From Solea solea (taxonomy: Eukaryota > Chordata > Actinopteri > Pleuronectiformes > Soleidae): a DNA stretch of 64,000 nt. Positions 16,459-32,400 of this stretch are shown here, one piece after another; positions within the stretch are counted from its first letter, which is position 1; each line of letters opens with the position of its first letter. The stretch covers positions 16,459,516 through 16,523,515 of the forward strand of contig NC_081143.1 in assembly GCF_958295425.1 (NCBI RefSeq), given 5' to 3'. Made by a program: the position numbers and the translations under genes. The notes under the pieces were generated by a model that saw only the letters and a list, made by a program, of their open reading frames with translations, made no database searches and was not told the DNA's origin.

Positions 16459-17732
16459 CATGTTTTTGTCTGCAAAGCTTCTACTAAATCTACAGCTACT
16501 GTATACACATGTGGTATGTTTGTGCAAAGATACGTCAATCTCTGATATCGAACTGATTACACTGGTCCCTGTGGCGCTCGACATCATTAGTTGGGTCCTC
16601 AAAATGTTTTAGAAGAAGTAGTCAGACATGTTGTAGTCTCACAAATTCGCTCTGGTCACAATTGGGTAGCAATAGATTGTCACTGACCCACAAATAAAAC
16701 AGCTTTTATAAAATGACGTATAAACGAACGGAATCAGTACCACTTATGATTCTGCATGTTGCTCACCCAGAGTAGTGATGTACGGATGCAGCCAAGGCAT
16801 TGCCTGAACCACCAGGAAGGATTCCCAGCGGGATCTGAACAGCCTCCTCCCAGTCCGGTCTCTCCAGCAGACCATTTATCACCTGATAGACACAGAAAAT
16901 CAAAACAGCTTCAATTTGAGGAACTGATAGAAACTATAGTTTTCTACAAGTGACATGAGAAATTGACTCCGTGTCCCAAAGCCATTTCTCAACCTAGTTC
17001 CCAATGCAGGGGGGGGGGGGGGGGGGGGGGGGGGGGGTATGTCAATACCTCATACAACCATGGTATGAAGTAAATAAGAAGTCTCAATATCCAAAATACA
17101 TATACACTTATGCTGTTACATACAGTTCAGTGCAGTTTAGTTTATGGATTCAACAGTTAAGAAACAAATCAGTGATTTCAACAGAAGACGCTTTACATGA
17201 CATGTGACGTGTCTGAAGTCGCAACATAACAAGCTTTCACAGCTGATGAGGTTCATCTTGAGCAGGAAGCAGACATTTGGGTTTCCACTGACAACAGAAG
17301 TCATCACTTGGTCTCTTTACCTCGTACAGAAGTCCGTCTCCTGACATGATGACTAGTGCGTCCCATTGTGACAGGTCAGCCTCTCTCAGCAGCTCTCGGG
17401 CGTGGTTCTGCCGCTCTGACAAACAAACACACAAACATAGACAGTAGTAAGTGTGTGTGTGTGTGTGTGTGTGTGTGTTCATGCAGCTGCGTCTTTACTG
17501 TCTGAGGACTGGAGAGAGGACTTGTCCTGTCAGCTTCCCCCCTCCTCAGTAGGGTCAAAGGTCATGGTCAGCTTTAATGCAGTGCGTGTGTGCTCTCATG
17601 CCCTCAGGGCAGAGCAGAATGAGGCACTGAATTAAAATTTGACCATCTACTGTATATCAAACACAGGTCATTTCCTTGTGCCTGTTTATTTCTAATGTGA
17701 TTGTGTGATGGGCTGCAGGTGTGCATGATTGA

Positions 17733-17783
<51 letters not shown>

Positions 17784-20348
17784 AGGAGGATCCTTGGAGC
17801 TGATTGGTCTGGCAAAAAAGCTTCCAGTATAAAGTCTGCCCCACACTAGAGGATTGTCAAATCTGACTTGATTTTAAAAAACATGGGAGAACACAGACAC
17901 AACGAGAAAGCAAAGACTAGACGATCCAGTCAAGACGCAGGACCACACACTTGGCGTTTAATCAGGGAGGAACTTGCATGATTTAATGTGATTTCAGAAT
18001 ATAAACAGACATGGAGGTGGACTGTCGGCATCGTCAGTTAATAGCTGTTGTGTATGCTTGGCTTGTACAAGTTACGGTTCTGAACGAAAGCATGCAACAT
18101 CTGTTTCCCGGTCAACTCTCATTGATTATTGCAGACGTCATTGGACTCTGATGTGTCCAATGACGTTAAAATCATGCCCGTTAATCCCTCGCACTACAGG
18201 ATAACTTGGCCAGATAATCTGTTCAAATCAGCCTCAAATTGGAAGGACCAGATTGGGACCAAAATCTGGCCAATTATCTTCTTATGTAGGGTAGACTTAA
18301 GAGGTCGGATTCCCTTAAACAAACGGGCATCTTGTGCTTGTTTTTATTTAAACTTTTAAAATGGTTTGTTTGGATGTTGCACTCAGGTTTTCCTCCAGGC
18401 CTGTACGTAAATTACTGCTGCAAATGGGAAATAATGTTAATGTTGCACGAAACAAGAGGCACAAACATGACTTTTAAGTAAGGGGAGAAAAAAAAAAAGC
18501 TAGTGATATTTTGGCAGACAACAGTCACATGCTGCGATCGTCACAACGCAGGTGAGATCATATGTCAGCACCTACATATGATCCAGGTGATGAACAAACA
18601 GGTTTGTGTGTGCTTAAAGTAGTAATGAAGTTACACAATCACGTTATTGGTTTGTGTCATGTATCCGGTGAACATTCGGAGAGAACACACTGGAAACTTA
18701 ACACCGTGAGTACACAGATGGCAGCTGGAAACACTGTAGGGACAGTATGCCTAAAAGTTCAGAAGACAAGTTCTTAGACCAAGTGCATGAATGCTGTATA
18801 TTCCACACAATTATAAGATTTCTCTTTTTTTCGTTCCTTCTTTCCTTCCTTAAAAGTATTAAAGTACACCCGTGGGAGGGAAAGCTGATACACGGTCTTA
18901 AATAAAGCATCTGCCACACTGCCAGTTAGATGACAACAACTAAATTACCCAGAAGCACTTTATCAAATGAACCTGGGTGTATAATCTGATGATGTGGGAC
19001 AACAAAACTGAATCTTTTTCAGAAAACGGCACACATTAAAATGTAATAGAATAACATAAGGCACAGAATTAGAACTGGATTTAGTCTTAAATAACATTTT
19101 CTCATAATGTGTTTAGCATAACCTTTATTTATTGGAGTTTTTATGGACAGATATAATATTGGTCCAAAAACTGGTCTTTAATTAGTAAATTTCAGCAAAT
19201 GAATTAAAATAAATGTATACCATAACCTGGAGTCTTTAGTAAGTTAACAGCAGATCAGCCGGTGACACAAACATTTCATATCTAACTAAGCATAACATAA
19301 ACATAACTAAACAAATAATATTAAATCTACCAGTTATTAAACCCCATTCAATATAATATTTAACTAGGTTTAGCTAAAGCTGTCTTTCTAAATGTTCCTT
19401 CAAATTAAATAAAAGAAAACATGATAACTGGAGAATGAAAAATTTCTCTAGCTTTGCACGTAAAACTAAGATCTGTGACTGTCTGTTGGGAGATGTTGGC
19501 AGAGACGGAACAGAATCTAATTTTACTACTAATAATAATAATAAATTAGCTGAATCAAATTATAAAGTTTTATGTTTTGGAGGATAGCCTAAAAACTTCA
19601 ACATCTCATCTGATTTTCTGTCTAATGCTTGGGTTTTGTAACAATGTGTGTAATTGTCTATTATAAGTTGAGAAAGTCACTGATTCAGCTCTCTGTACTG
19701 TCTTTATAGTGCTTTAAATCTTAAAAGGTCAATCTAAACTCACTCACTGCCACTCACATGTCATATTTTATTATATTCAGCCACATGACATCCAGTGAAT
19801 ATATCGGTCACTGATGTAAGGATGCATCAGTCTGGTGTGTGTGTCTTTAGTGTCTGAAGGTGAAATTGCCTTCATTTTCTTTTACTTTTAACAACATTCA
19901 GATTCTATTAGATATTATTTGGTAGTTTCTATTAGTGGGAGAATCACATAAGGCAAGATGGTGTGTGACAAACACACAGAAATCATATAAAAAATATTCA
20001 ATGTTGAAGGAGTGTAAGATAAAGAAAGGAACCTTTTGTTAGTCATATGTGTTGGACTGTTCACACACTAATAGTTAATGTAAGCAGTGTTAAACAAAAA
20101 AAGATGTAATCCTGCTCAGCTACGTACAAAAAGATTTGTATAGGACATACATTATTTCACAATTGTTTATAATATAATTTAAATAAACTTTTTTTAAGCC
20201 TACAAATACATTTTGAACCTTCCCAGACTGTATAAACCTGTGTGGTGCAGGAACCTGAGAATAAATTGTCCTCTTTTGTGTTTAAACCGCATTACTTCTC
20301 TGTACTGTCCTTTCATGCTTCCATTGTGTTCACATCTTAACTAAAAGG

Positions 20349-20411
<63 letters not shown>

Positions 20412-23400
20412 TTATCCTTTTAAGGACTCTCATTAACTTTTGATTCCATTCATTCAGCCTAACACAAGTATTATCCCTAACCTTAACCATAACCAGTTAA
20501 TGTCTGACTATACTGATCCTGACAAGGTCAGTGTTTACACCAGAAAATGTCCTTAAGAGGTAACAACTACACACACACACACACACCTCTGGAGAAGGAT
20601 CTGATTTCTCAGCCTCTCCTCTTACCTTTCTCTCCCTAAACTCTGCAGAATTAAGGAATCATGCCCTCCTTTTCAGCCCAGTCACATCAATGTTTCCTTA
20701 TCTATGCAGAGGTTGGACACTGAAAAGGATTGAATCACTCCATACAGCAACAACAAAGCAGGGACGCTGCAATGTAGTGGCCAAGCTAAGAGCAGTTTTA
20801 GTGTGGAACTCTCATCTCTTAGACTGATGATGGCAAAACAGAGAGGAGAGGAACGGTTTTGTCTCTCTGACTGAGTCATTGCTGCATTATTGACCTGTGG
20901 TCACAGCTCCTGGATTATGGCGTTTTCAAATTGTCCTGATGCCAGAGTGACTAACATTTCCTCACACAAAATAAATGAAGCTCTTTAGCATAAGCTCAGT
21001 CAGGAAGTCTTTGTTATTTTGTTTTGTCTTTATCTCCTCTCATGCCTGCATGCACACTCAAATGTTGCTGTCACTTCCCAAGGGACTCAATGGAGGGATC
21101 AGCTGTTAATCAGCTGGTCTCATCTATCCAATAGCACAAGACACGCATCATCTTGCTGCCGTCTTAACATATATTGTTCTCTTCCTACTTTAGGCCATTC
21201 ATGCTGCTGTAACACACACAGACACAGGAAGTAGAAAAGCTGCAGATTGGTGATCGGTTTACAATAACTACTTTTTAACAAATATTGTCAAAAAAAACCC
21301 AAATGTTCACGTAACATACCTGCATACATACTTGACACTTGATACTTTTACATGGAACAACATCATTAGTAGTTAAGTCAAATCAAGTCAGTTGCATTTA
21401 TATAAACAGAAGTTACCTCTGGAGTGATACAGTAGAGACCATAGCTAAAGACATGTTATCCTCATGTGCAACAAGTTGACCACTGTGGTGAAGAAACACC
21501 GGGCTGCGTCATGACAGGTTAAGTGCTTGTTGGGTAACGAGGAGCTCTGTCCATGTATCTCCACCCTGCTGTCAAACCCAAGAGCTGCAGCACACGTCGT
21601 CTACCAACATAACAGCAGGTGATGACCTCTGTGAGGACACACTTTGGTTTCTACCCATTATTGTGAGGACATTTTCAAGTTGTGAGGACATTTCAGCTTG
21701 TCCCTAAAGAGCCTTTTGAAGGTGGAAGACCTGGTTTTATGGGTTAGAGCAGGGTTTCCCAAGCCCTGGTGCTGGGGGAACACTGTCCTACATGTTTTAG
21801 ATGTTGCCCTGCTCCAGCACACCTGATTCAAATGGTCAACTGATGATTGAGCTCTACAAAAGCCTGATAACGAGCCCTTCATTCGATTCAGGTGTGTTGG
21901 AACAGGGCACCATTTAAAACATGTAGGACAGTGTTTCCTAACCCTAGTCCTGGGGAACACTGTCCTGGGTTAGAGTTAGGGCGAGGGTTGGGGTATGGCA
22001 TGTACGTAGCTGAGATAGTTTAGGTTAGGGTGACATGTGACACTGTTTTGTTCTAAATCAACCATGTAGCCAAAGCAGTTCCCCAAAAAAGTCATATCAG
22101 TGTCACTGTGTGTGTATGTGGCATGAGAACTGTAAACACGGTCGTCAGCAACAGGTAAACAAACAAATGTGTGCATGCTCACATTCTGCTCTCTCTATCT
22201 TAGATCTTACGATGTGAAATTCATAGGACAATGGTAGTAGTTTTACCTTCAGGCAGCTCACTTGAAATTTGAGAGTAAGAGCCTAACAAAATATAGATCA
22301 TAATATTTAATTGTGTGACACTGAATCGATTCTGTGAAGTGCTGTATCAATATGGAAATATTCTTGACAGTGGTTTTCTGTGTTGTATTTAAACCTCCGA
22401 CCACTGGTTGGCAGCAGGTTTTCAGTCATTTGACTCTCTCTCAGTCCTTTCACTCCCCCTGACTACATAAAGGAAACATAACAAAGGAAATATGCTTATA
22501 ACTGTTATTTTTATTCCCAATAGATCGCATTTTTACGTATCCTACTGGAATATGTATCATATTTCTCAAGTGTAAAGTGCAGTAACAGAAACACACATCA
22601 TTAGAAATTCAGAGAAAGTCTTATGGATTATGTCATCTGTTGTGACACTGCTGTCAACCGAACTTAAATATTAGTTCCTCAGAGTCCTTTAAGTCTGCAC
22701 TATGTTTTGCTGTCTCAGTGTGAAGAAAAGTCCTAAAATCAAGATAATAGTTTACCTTAAAAAGGGTATTTAGACTACGTGAACATTAGAAACATAGTGG
22801 AATGGTACCAACCAGATTAAACAAGCACAATCTAGAAATTATGATACAGTACTTTTGTCTTCCAGAGTGATGGATGGAGGAAAAGCACAGCACATTTCAC
22901 AAACCCTGTGTAGAAGCACAGTTGATCAAAACCCTGAAGTGAATTGTTTTTGAAGTACAAAAAAGCCAGCCAGCTTTTCATAGATTTGTATCACAGGAGA
23001 ACTGAAGCTTTCCCTTTATAGGAGAGACATAACCCAATCACATGACACTTAAAAAATGCTACAGGGCAGCCTAGTTTTCTAAGTAAAGAAAGAGACATTT
23101 CTCTGCTCTGAGTGCCATATTCGTCAAGTGCTCATTTCACGATATATTTTGTGCACCACATCTAACACTACATGGAGAGCCTTCCAAATTTGTGTAGGGC
23201 CATATTTTGTTGTTGATCCTGCAAACACCTGAAGTGATGGACAGCAGAAGTGAGAGACCGCTTCATGTAGCGAAATGATGACACAATGTAAAATCTTTAT
23301 TTTGCAGAGCCTGAACTTTACAAAGTGTCACGTTCAAATAACTTTGTTCTGCTTCGGTGAGTTTTCCTGAGTTTCCTGAGTTTATATAATAGTTTTGTTT

Positions 23401-26400
23401 GAAGAAAGTTTGAAGAAAGGCCATGCTCGGCTAACATATAGTTTATCAATTTCAACTGGAACTGAAAGATATTTTTTTTCTCACTCTCTGATGCTGGTGT
23501 GATTTAATGAATGAGTCTATATGTCTAATCCCTCTGAGGGCTCACTCTACAGCAACAACATCTCAGAAATGACAAATGACAGAATGAGACTTTTTCAGTT
23601 TTTTTTTTTTTTCCAGCATGTGCAAGTGACACAATTTCTCACATGTGTTTATTTGCTGCCTCGCTGTGATTTACTCTGCCTCTCTGCCCTCTTTTCCCCG
23701 TCTGTTTTCTGACACTGATTTATGAACAAAGCCAGACAGGGGGGTTACACTCAAAAATGAAGATGAGCAAAGAAGAAAAACTTCACACAGAATAACTGAT
23801 ATGGTGAGGCTGGGAGCATTTACGTTGTATGTGATGAGTGGGTTGTCATACAGCATTGGCAGGAGTGAGTGTGCTGAACAAGTGTATGTAGATTACAGTG
23901 ATACAGAGTATGAAGACATCACAAGATTAAATCAGTGCAAATCCTGGAAAGTGGGGATATATATTGTGTGAATGTGTGTTTGCATGTCTTCATCCATATG
24001 TGTGTCAGACCGTGTGTATTTATTACATAACAGATCTGTATGCACACGGATCAGAGGCAGTTGATGGGCATCATGATGGTGACAGCAGGCAGGAGAACAC
24101 AAACAGGTTTTACAACGTGATAGAGGGACTGTCTGTGGGACATGAGGGGAGATGGAACTGTTCTAGTCAGTGTTGTCTTTGCTGAGATCGTTCACTGTGA
24201 AACTGGGAAGGAGTGTTGCTTGACTGGAATTGTTGACTGATGTGTGCAATAAAGTGTATTCTTCAGCTCACCAGTGATCACCAGAGTGTGCTGGATGCCG
24301 GCTTCGTTGAGCAGCCGTTGAATATGGTTGTTGTACAAAGTGAGCGCTTGTCCTTTTCCACTCTGTGGATTCACCAGCAACATCATTCGGCACGGACGAG
24401 GCAACTCGCTCACTGACACACCTACACAGGAGAGAAGACGGTAAGACCACGGACATCTACAACTCGCCAAAATGCAATTACTATGCAAAATCTTAGACTA
24501 GGTCATATACTGCAACTCAAAGTGTTTCAATATGGACTCGTTTCTGGGAGAACCAATTCCCTCAAATTCAAAGACCGAATTCGGCTGACACGGTTTATGA
24601 TGGGAGGACGACTTGTAAGAGTTGCTGCTTTACCCATGGTGTCCACTTTTATTGATTTGTAGTAGGGCTGAACATTTAATTGAAATTGAATCAAAATCCC
24701 AATACGGCCTACTACAATTTTGTGGCATCGTAACAAACAAGGGACACATTTACCTAAATATCAACTCCTTTCTTGCACAAAACTCAAGCACTTTAAATGA
24801 CCCATGTATTTTGAGAGCGATTGGCGATATGGTTTCTTACATCTTACGTGTTAATGATGTATTGTATTTTATAAAGTACATTTATAAAACCACAAGGGTT
24901 TATTTCTCTTTTTATCTGCACTGACAAAATCAGAGGTCTGCAGACAAAGACATAGAAAGACACTTTAAGTGCATTTGTATACATGGCATCATTAATCATT
25001 CTACAGAGAAACAGGAGATCAGGACAGGTACATGGGAGAATGTGTACACGGACATATGGAGACAAACAGGATTTCCTGTAACAGAGAATAGAGATGCACA
25101 AGGATTGTTGGTGGTGAAAAGGAGAATTAGGATGAGAAAATATGCACTGCATTGAAAATCAGACACAGTCTAGATTGTAGTTTTTGACATTCTCCGTATT
25201 ACAGAATTATCGTGATAATATCGCACCGTGGTGTCTCCGGTGATTCCCACTCCTACTGTTCATATACTTATAGTTTACTTTTATGTATTCAGTTACATGT
25301 CGCACAAGTAATCTTATTACATCACATATGCCACTACAATAACAAAAACGATCAAAAGATGCTTCTAAAGATGGTGGAGCACAGCAGGAGCAGAATTCAG
25401 AGGGCTGCGCAGAGTTACCCAGATCTCACAAACACGGACAACAGATCTTTAAAAAACACCAAAGAAGAGAGAACGCTGCTGCTTTTCTGCTGCAAGTCTC
25501 ACAACATCTGAGCAGAGTTAATGTCAGCAAAAGACTGTGGTGTAGAAATGTATTCAATTATTAATCCACATCTGACATAAGATAAGATACACTAAGTAGA
25601 AACACACAGTAGTTCTGATGGAAGTAAAACTGGGCTCATGTTAAAGGAATAGTTCAGTTTTTAGGTGTTTTTTTGCAGTGAACCAGGCTGAGACATACAG
25701 TAGAGGCTTAATCTTACTGAAAACATGGCTGCTAGGGGGAAAAAAAACCAATAATGGAGTCTACACCTGCCTAAATATGTTTGCTGCTTTATCTGACATT
25801 GTTAGACAACCTTTTTGAACAGAAAACTGAAGTCTGACTTCACTCACCACAACAAAGTCCATAAAGAAAACAAGCAATTTAGCATCAAAGCCCACAGAAG
25901 TTGTTGATCCACTGCCGCCTCCATTGGTAAAAGTTCAAATGTGTTGTTTTTTTTTATTGCTTGTTTTCTTGAAATCCTTCATTTGGAGCTACATAAAGGA
26001 AAGGAAACAAAGACAAACTGCTGATTTTCTTTTCAGACTTTGTTGCTGTAGAGGCGGCGAAGTTCAAACTTTAGTTTGGTGTCGAAAGAGGTTACCTAAT
26101 GAAATGATAAAGTTGCAGATATATTATATAAAACGTCAAAATCTTAAATGTCCAGTGTGTAGTGGATCTACTTATCTACTCTTTTCCTTACTGTTTCCAC
26201 TGAGAAAAAAAACAAACATTCATGTATACTGTATGTACGTGAAGTTGCTTCTGCTGTAGAAAGGTACAATCTAGTGCTTAAACAAACATGTTTACCCTTC
26301 ATGTAGGCAAAAACCTGGCAAAATATTTGTCATCTAATTGACATCCAAACAAGTCTGACCGCAAATAAATGAGTAACTGGGTGGGAACGAACTGAAGCAT

Positions 26401-29400
26401 GGAGGGATGAGTACTTCAGCACATGACTGACGAGTTTTGTTTTAATGGACATTGTAGGAATGCTGTCAAACGGGTCAGGAAAGTGTTCACACACATTAAC
26501 GCACCTTACAAACTGCTCACGTCTGTTGCCGGAGTTTGAACTGTGGTAAAAATCATTAGTGTTCCACACTTCTAGTTCTTTCACATGTAACTTCAATCAT
26601 TTTAAAGGATAAGTGGTATAGATTGTTGATGAACCGATACATTCATTTCTTTCTCTGTGTAATACCTATTGAGGTTGGTTATTTGCATACTAGCTTTGTT
26701 ATCATGTTTTCGGTGTAGGGACCAATGCTCAATACCGGTCTGAAAGTCTGAAATCAAGTTTCAGACTCTTCAGAACTTATCTTTGACATTAGCAACAGGT
26801 TATTAAACAATTAAGCAACTGGTTTGACTGCATTCCTGCTAAATGAATCCAAACTAAAGCCAAGAAAAGTTTAAATGTTATCACTAAGAAGAGTGTGTAA
26901 GTGTAAATATGGTGTCCTTGCTGTAAGGAAGCCGTGTACATTAAAATACAGCAGTGGTAAGGATGTACTGATGTAGTATGTACACTTTTTAAATGCAAAA
27001 TAACCAGTTCGCACTTCCTCGTAGACAAGTTTATCAACCTCAAAGCCATAATGACTAAACAAAACGCCAGTGAAGTGACCTCATTCATCAGCTTGCATGA
27101 CAGTTGGCAGTGAAGGGGCGACCTTGCCATCTAAGAGTCCCAAACACCCACATAACAGCCCTTGTTGGCTAAATCCAACTCCACGCCACTTCCTGTGTGC
27201 CACCCTCCCCTTCTCCAAACATTCCAGAGGGCACTATCTTTCTACTCGTCTCTGTCTCTCCACACTCTGGGTTTCCTGCTCTATCATTAGCTTCAGACGC
27301 ATGGCACAGGGCCAAAGTCTGACATGCATCTAATACGAGATACTAAGATCAACAGAAACGACGTTTGTTGGTTATTATGATGACTGTAGTAGTTATAAGA
27401 GCGGATCATGTGTCTGGTTTGTTTGTATAGGAATGGGTGTAGCCCTACTTTGGAGTGATGATATACATCGGTGCTGATGAACATGTACGGTCAAAGACAC
27501 TAAATTTAGTTTAGATTTTTTGGGAGGAGTTCTGGGATCATTTTGTCAACTGCACCAAACATATCAACTGCTGACAGAGCTGAGGCAGGAAAAATTAACT
27601 CCCAGACACAACAGTTGTGGGGAAAAGTAAATGACGGTCTCAGATAAAGCGATAAAGTGGAAACAGTCACTGAATCATCATCTCACAAGACAGAAAAAAA
27701 TACAACAAAGCACTGCCCCACATTTCAAGAGTATGTTCACTTAATCTGAGGCTACGGGACGTCTCATCTCAACTGTCGCACAGATCTTAATGGAATAATC
27801 ACCGCTGAGCTACGTGCCATAGGAAATGACAATCTAAATGAAAGGGGGGAAAAACCCAGGAGCCAGGAAAAACACATGTTCCAGCTTATAATAGCTATCT
27901 GAGTGCATATAGGAGACAACTTTCTCTGCTTTGTACACGACAACTCTGCATGATGTCAGCTTCTATTTTCACTACACACAGAGAGAAAGGAAAAACTGTG
28001 AATTTACAGCTTCCACAAAGACATGGAACACTTTTTAATGGAGCTTGTACAAAGGTAAAATTCCTTTCTATCTTGCACATCTAGACTCAAACTGAGTCAT
28101 TGTGAGGACCTCTGCATAACTCATGTTTATATCTTAATCAACTTCCTTCATATCAACATCAGACACACAACATGACGGAGCACTAACCACATGCAACTGA
28201 AGAATAACGTCGTCATGATGATCTAGAAACTACATCTTTCACCACACTTAGCTGCATTTTAAGATCAGCAACGGAGGACCAGAAGACTCCCCATCCATGA
28301 CCACATACGTATCTCCCTCTGCTCTTACATTTCTGCCTCTTGCCTAGCGGTGATGTGGACTCTAAGCCTCGACAAACACCCCATTAGGAGGGAATCCAGT
28401 TTCCATGTTAAAGGGATTAATGGATTAACATTTATTTGGCCTGGCACTTATACTCTCCCTCTGATATGACAGATATTATGTCCAATCATAGTCTGCAAAG
28501 CTCTGTCAGAGGCCAGCTGAGGGCAAAAGACAGCTACTCTCTGCTATACAGTGGTCGGTATGTGATTACAGATTAATGTATGTGAAGGATATTGAGGACG
28601 AGTTAAAGCTGCAATAGGAAGGTTTGCTGAAAAAAAAGTGTTGCGTTTAATCTGCAGGTTCTTAAAATATGAATGTTTTGAGATCATTATCTGTCCTGAG
28701 TTCCTCTCATCGGAGGACAAGGACAGGCACCCTTGTTTCATACAAAGACACACGACCTGTGGCAATTTCTTCATCTCTGAAACTCTGTTGATGCATTTTT
28801 ACAGCAGTCGGACACTTGCAGCTCTGCTCATGCAGGATTCCTTTGTGTAAATTGTGGTTTCTGGTCAACAAACATTGAGAAAGTAAACTGATAGCAGTTA
28901 TTCTTTCCACTGGCTGTGACGAACCAGTGTTGCTGATGCTAACTGGCTAGATTTAAAGCATCCTTTGCAACATATAATAGGACGTTTTTATGGACGTATG
29001 CAGCACCAAAACAGACCAGAGGGGTTTTGGAGCAGCCAATAAGAGCATCCTCTCTGAACTGCTCTGTGATTTGTCAAAACCTTGTAAAAAAACAACAACA
29101 TGGGATTATGTGGCTGTAAACAGAGCCCAGAGGCGGTGCAGAGGTGTTGTTCTCTCTCAGATCACTTGACACTATGCTGAAAGATTATTATGGGATAATT
29201 GATCAATAGAGGTCTTTAAACTATTATACATTTTCTGGATTGTTTTCACATCATCTTATAACTCACGCAACAGACCAGCTGTGTTGAAATCCTGGAAGAA
29301 AAAAAAATCTCTTCAAGCTTTTTATATTTAGTGATATTTAGTAGCAGCGGGATGTTTCACCCCTTTTCTAAGCTTCAGGAGTTTATTTTGTAGTTAACTA

Positions 29401-32400
29401 CATACCAGCTGTAACCTCATGACAGCAATCTAGTGATACAGTTTGGGAGTGGTGTATCCGTCATGATTAGAGGTTCACTTGTGGACAATCTTAAGCTCAG
29501 ATGTCACATTATTCAAAGTACCATGCTTTATTTGGAACCCCATAAAGTTCAAATACAAACCAAACTAAATTTCACTGTACACTAAACTGCATGAAAGACA
29601 TATTTTCTTGTGTTTGGCCGTGGCTGTAGTCTGACTAAACATGTACACATTCTCAGGGACTAAGGCAAACATGTCAAATTATGAAATTGCTGAACTAAAT
29701 TTAATTGCCTAAAATAACTCTTTGTAATTGTAACAACATGTTTCCAGGTGGAGCCAAAGTTTCCACATTGAGGATAGTAAAGTTTAACCTAACCTAATAT
29801 GCAATAAGTGGTTTAAAGTCTATTATTCATGTTACAAAAGTCAGCAAATTAAGACAGCATTCAAACATACAAGAGGCTCAGCTTTATTGATTGTAGTGAT
29901 CATGTAAATGTGTACGTCAATCAATTTGGGAGCGACATGAATTATTACATGAGAATGATCGTCTGATCACAAAAAATGTACCATGAAGGAGCCCCAGACC
30001 TCATCTACAAGCACCAAACTGCAGTAACATTCATGGTGCAGCGACAACAATAATAATAATAATAATAACTCTTTGTTGTAATGTTGTTTGTAAATCAAAG
30101 CCTGGAAGCCGCTCAAACACGGAAGCAGTTTTTTCTCTGCACCAGAACCACAAAGGGTGTGGAAGGAGGAGGTGGAGGAGGTGGTGCTGGTGGTTAGCCT
30201 GCTGTAGATCTATATTAAGAAGGCAGGGATTCTCCGGGATTTTATTAAAATCATCGTGCACTGCCTGTCTTGAAGCTGTCTCTATAGATCTTCATAGCTG
30301 TGCTGAGACAGGATCTAACCACCGTCTGTGGAACGATGTGTCCCAAATGAGTATGTTAGGCCACAGGGTCAGATTAGGGAGTGGAGGTTAGTCTGCTGCA
30401 CGGAAAGAAAAGAGCCACACACTTTCTAAAAGTGTACTATTTTAGTGAGCTATTGGCATTATCACAAATGAAATGTTTATAAAGACTTTCTTTTAAGAGG
30501 AACTGGAGCTTAACTTCTTAATGGCAGGTCATTGTCATGTAAAACATAAGCAATGAGTGATTAACAATAAGATTAAAACTGTTACAGAAAGAAGAAATGC
30601 AATAAGTACCCGTGTATGAAGGAAATGGACTTCCTACCATAAAAAAACCCCCACAACCACATGTTCTTCTACCAGGCAAAGACTGACTTTCACTGAGCCA
30701 GCTGTTCTGCAGTCTGAAGGGTCAATTAGTGGTTGTTGTTGTTGTCGATGTTGTCAGCGTATCATAGAGTGACTCGAGACGAGTCTTTGGAGAAAACTAT
30801 CTGGGTGTGCACTTGTCTTTCGTGCTTCGGTGCAGCAGGCATTCTCTGTTTAGAGATGGGAATGTTCTCTCAATTTTCTCCTGCATCCTCCATCCTTTAT
30901 ATTTGCATCAGTAATAGTTAGACTGTGCGGAAAGCTGTCATAGTCACAAAAGCTGTAAACCCCCACAACCAAAGAAAGCTCCAGAGAGGCTGAGCCTGAG
31001 GTCTCGACAGGACGTCAAGCTCGATCGCAGTCTATGTCCAGTGAGGAGGAGGAGGAGGAGGAGGAGTTGGAGGAGGTGGAGACCTCAGGGGAGTAACTGC
31101 TGCTGCTACGGTCACACGACTGTCTGACCAAACACACAAAATCTCTCTGCTATTTCAAAGAAAAACACTGTGCTGATATTCTCGTTATAACCTAGAACAA
31201 AAAACTAATTTCTTCTTCTACAGCAGCTAGGTGAACAATGTATTATGAATGAAATGGGTGGTTTCTATTGCAGCAGACTCAGGATGTTTCCTCACACTGG
31301 TCTGTTAATATTGTGAAATACGTGTGATTCATGATGAATCAGCTGCATCACTAACCAGACAATTCACGACTATCAGTTACTGCCCACATGTCAGTTCAAT
31401 TGTTATTGTATTTACAACATGGTTCCAATGATATTTGAACTTTAAACCTGGTTCCATTATCCATAAGAAAATAGAAAAGGTGTTCAGTAGTGATGCATGC
31501 AAATTTCTTCTTTTCAATCAAAAAAACACATGATCACATATGCACTTCTCCTTTCTGCTTATACGTCAGAAATTGTGTGTAACAGAGCATATAAACCATT
31601 GTCCCAGGATCAATCCCATCCCATCCCATCCTATCCAAAGCCAATTAAAAAGCCATTAATAATAGCACTAACAGGCTAAGAAACAGGTATAATTAAATTG
31701 TGTTTTGAAAACGGCTCCCAGAGTGGGAAACTCTTAAAACGCCGCCCTAAGAGAGGCTTTGATTTTGCTGCCAAAAGTAGCAACATTGGTCCCTGTGAGA
31801 CAGAAAGGTGCTTCTTCTCTGACTCACGATCACCACACTTTTACTAACAGCTGTATTCAGGTATGTTACATTAGCAAGATCTCACAGATGTAGAGGAAAC
31901 TAAGAGCAGAATGTACATCATGAGGGATAAGAAAACAAACCTAAACTGAGAAGGTTAAAAGCTTGATCACGCACCCAAACACAAAGGTAACTCAGCCCAG
32001 TGCCAAAACACGTAATGCAAATATACCAGCACCGACACTAGCCACTCAAATCACGTTACTGCTTTTCACTTAAACACCACACAGCTCAATATTGGGTAAG
32101 TTTGTTGGACAAAGTGCACCCACGTTGGACATCACCTCTTAACTTTAGCAATGTTAGCAACTCAATGTTAGACACTGCTCTGCTCACCTTCAATAGCCAC
32201 TAAGCTCATGTATCTTTATTTGACCCACAAGCAACTGAATGAAAAAGAAAATGTGGTATCACATGCAGGATACGTACTAATCTGCAAGGTGTTTTATGAC
32301 TAATCAGATTCAAGGCAACCTGAATTAACGGATTCCCATTAGCTGAGGATGTGCTGTAACTCACTGTCACTGGACAGAGGCAGCCAAGAGCTCAAACCCA

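Larger units (their letters stand above)
17416..24271 (-). other. sphk1 intron 2 (noncoding)
   Basis: About 6.9 kb. Apart from the listed microsatellites and the hAT-like MITE, there are short palindromic stretches at 18135-18166 (ACGTCATTGGA stem) and 18556-18583, and a possible GTGAGGACA repeat end at 21610-21690. No conserved coding sequence is recognised. Confidence 0.6.
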
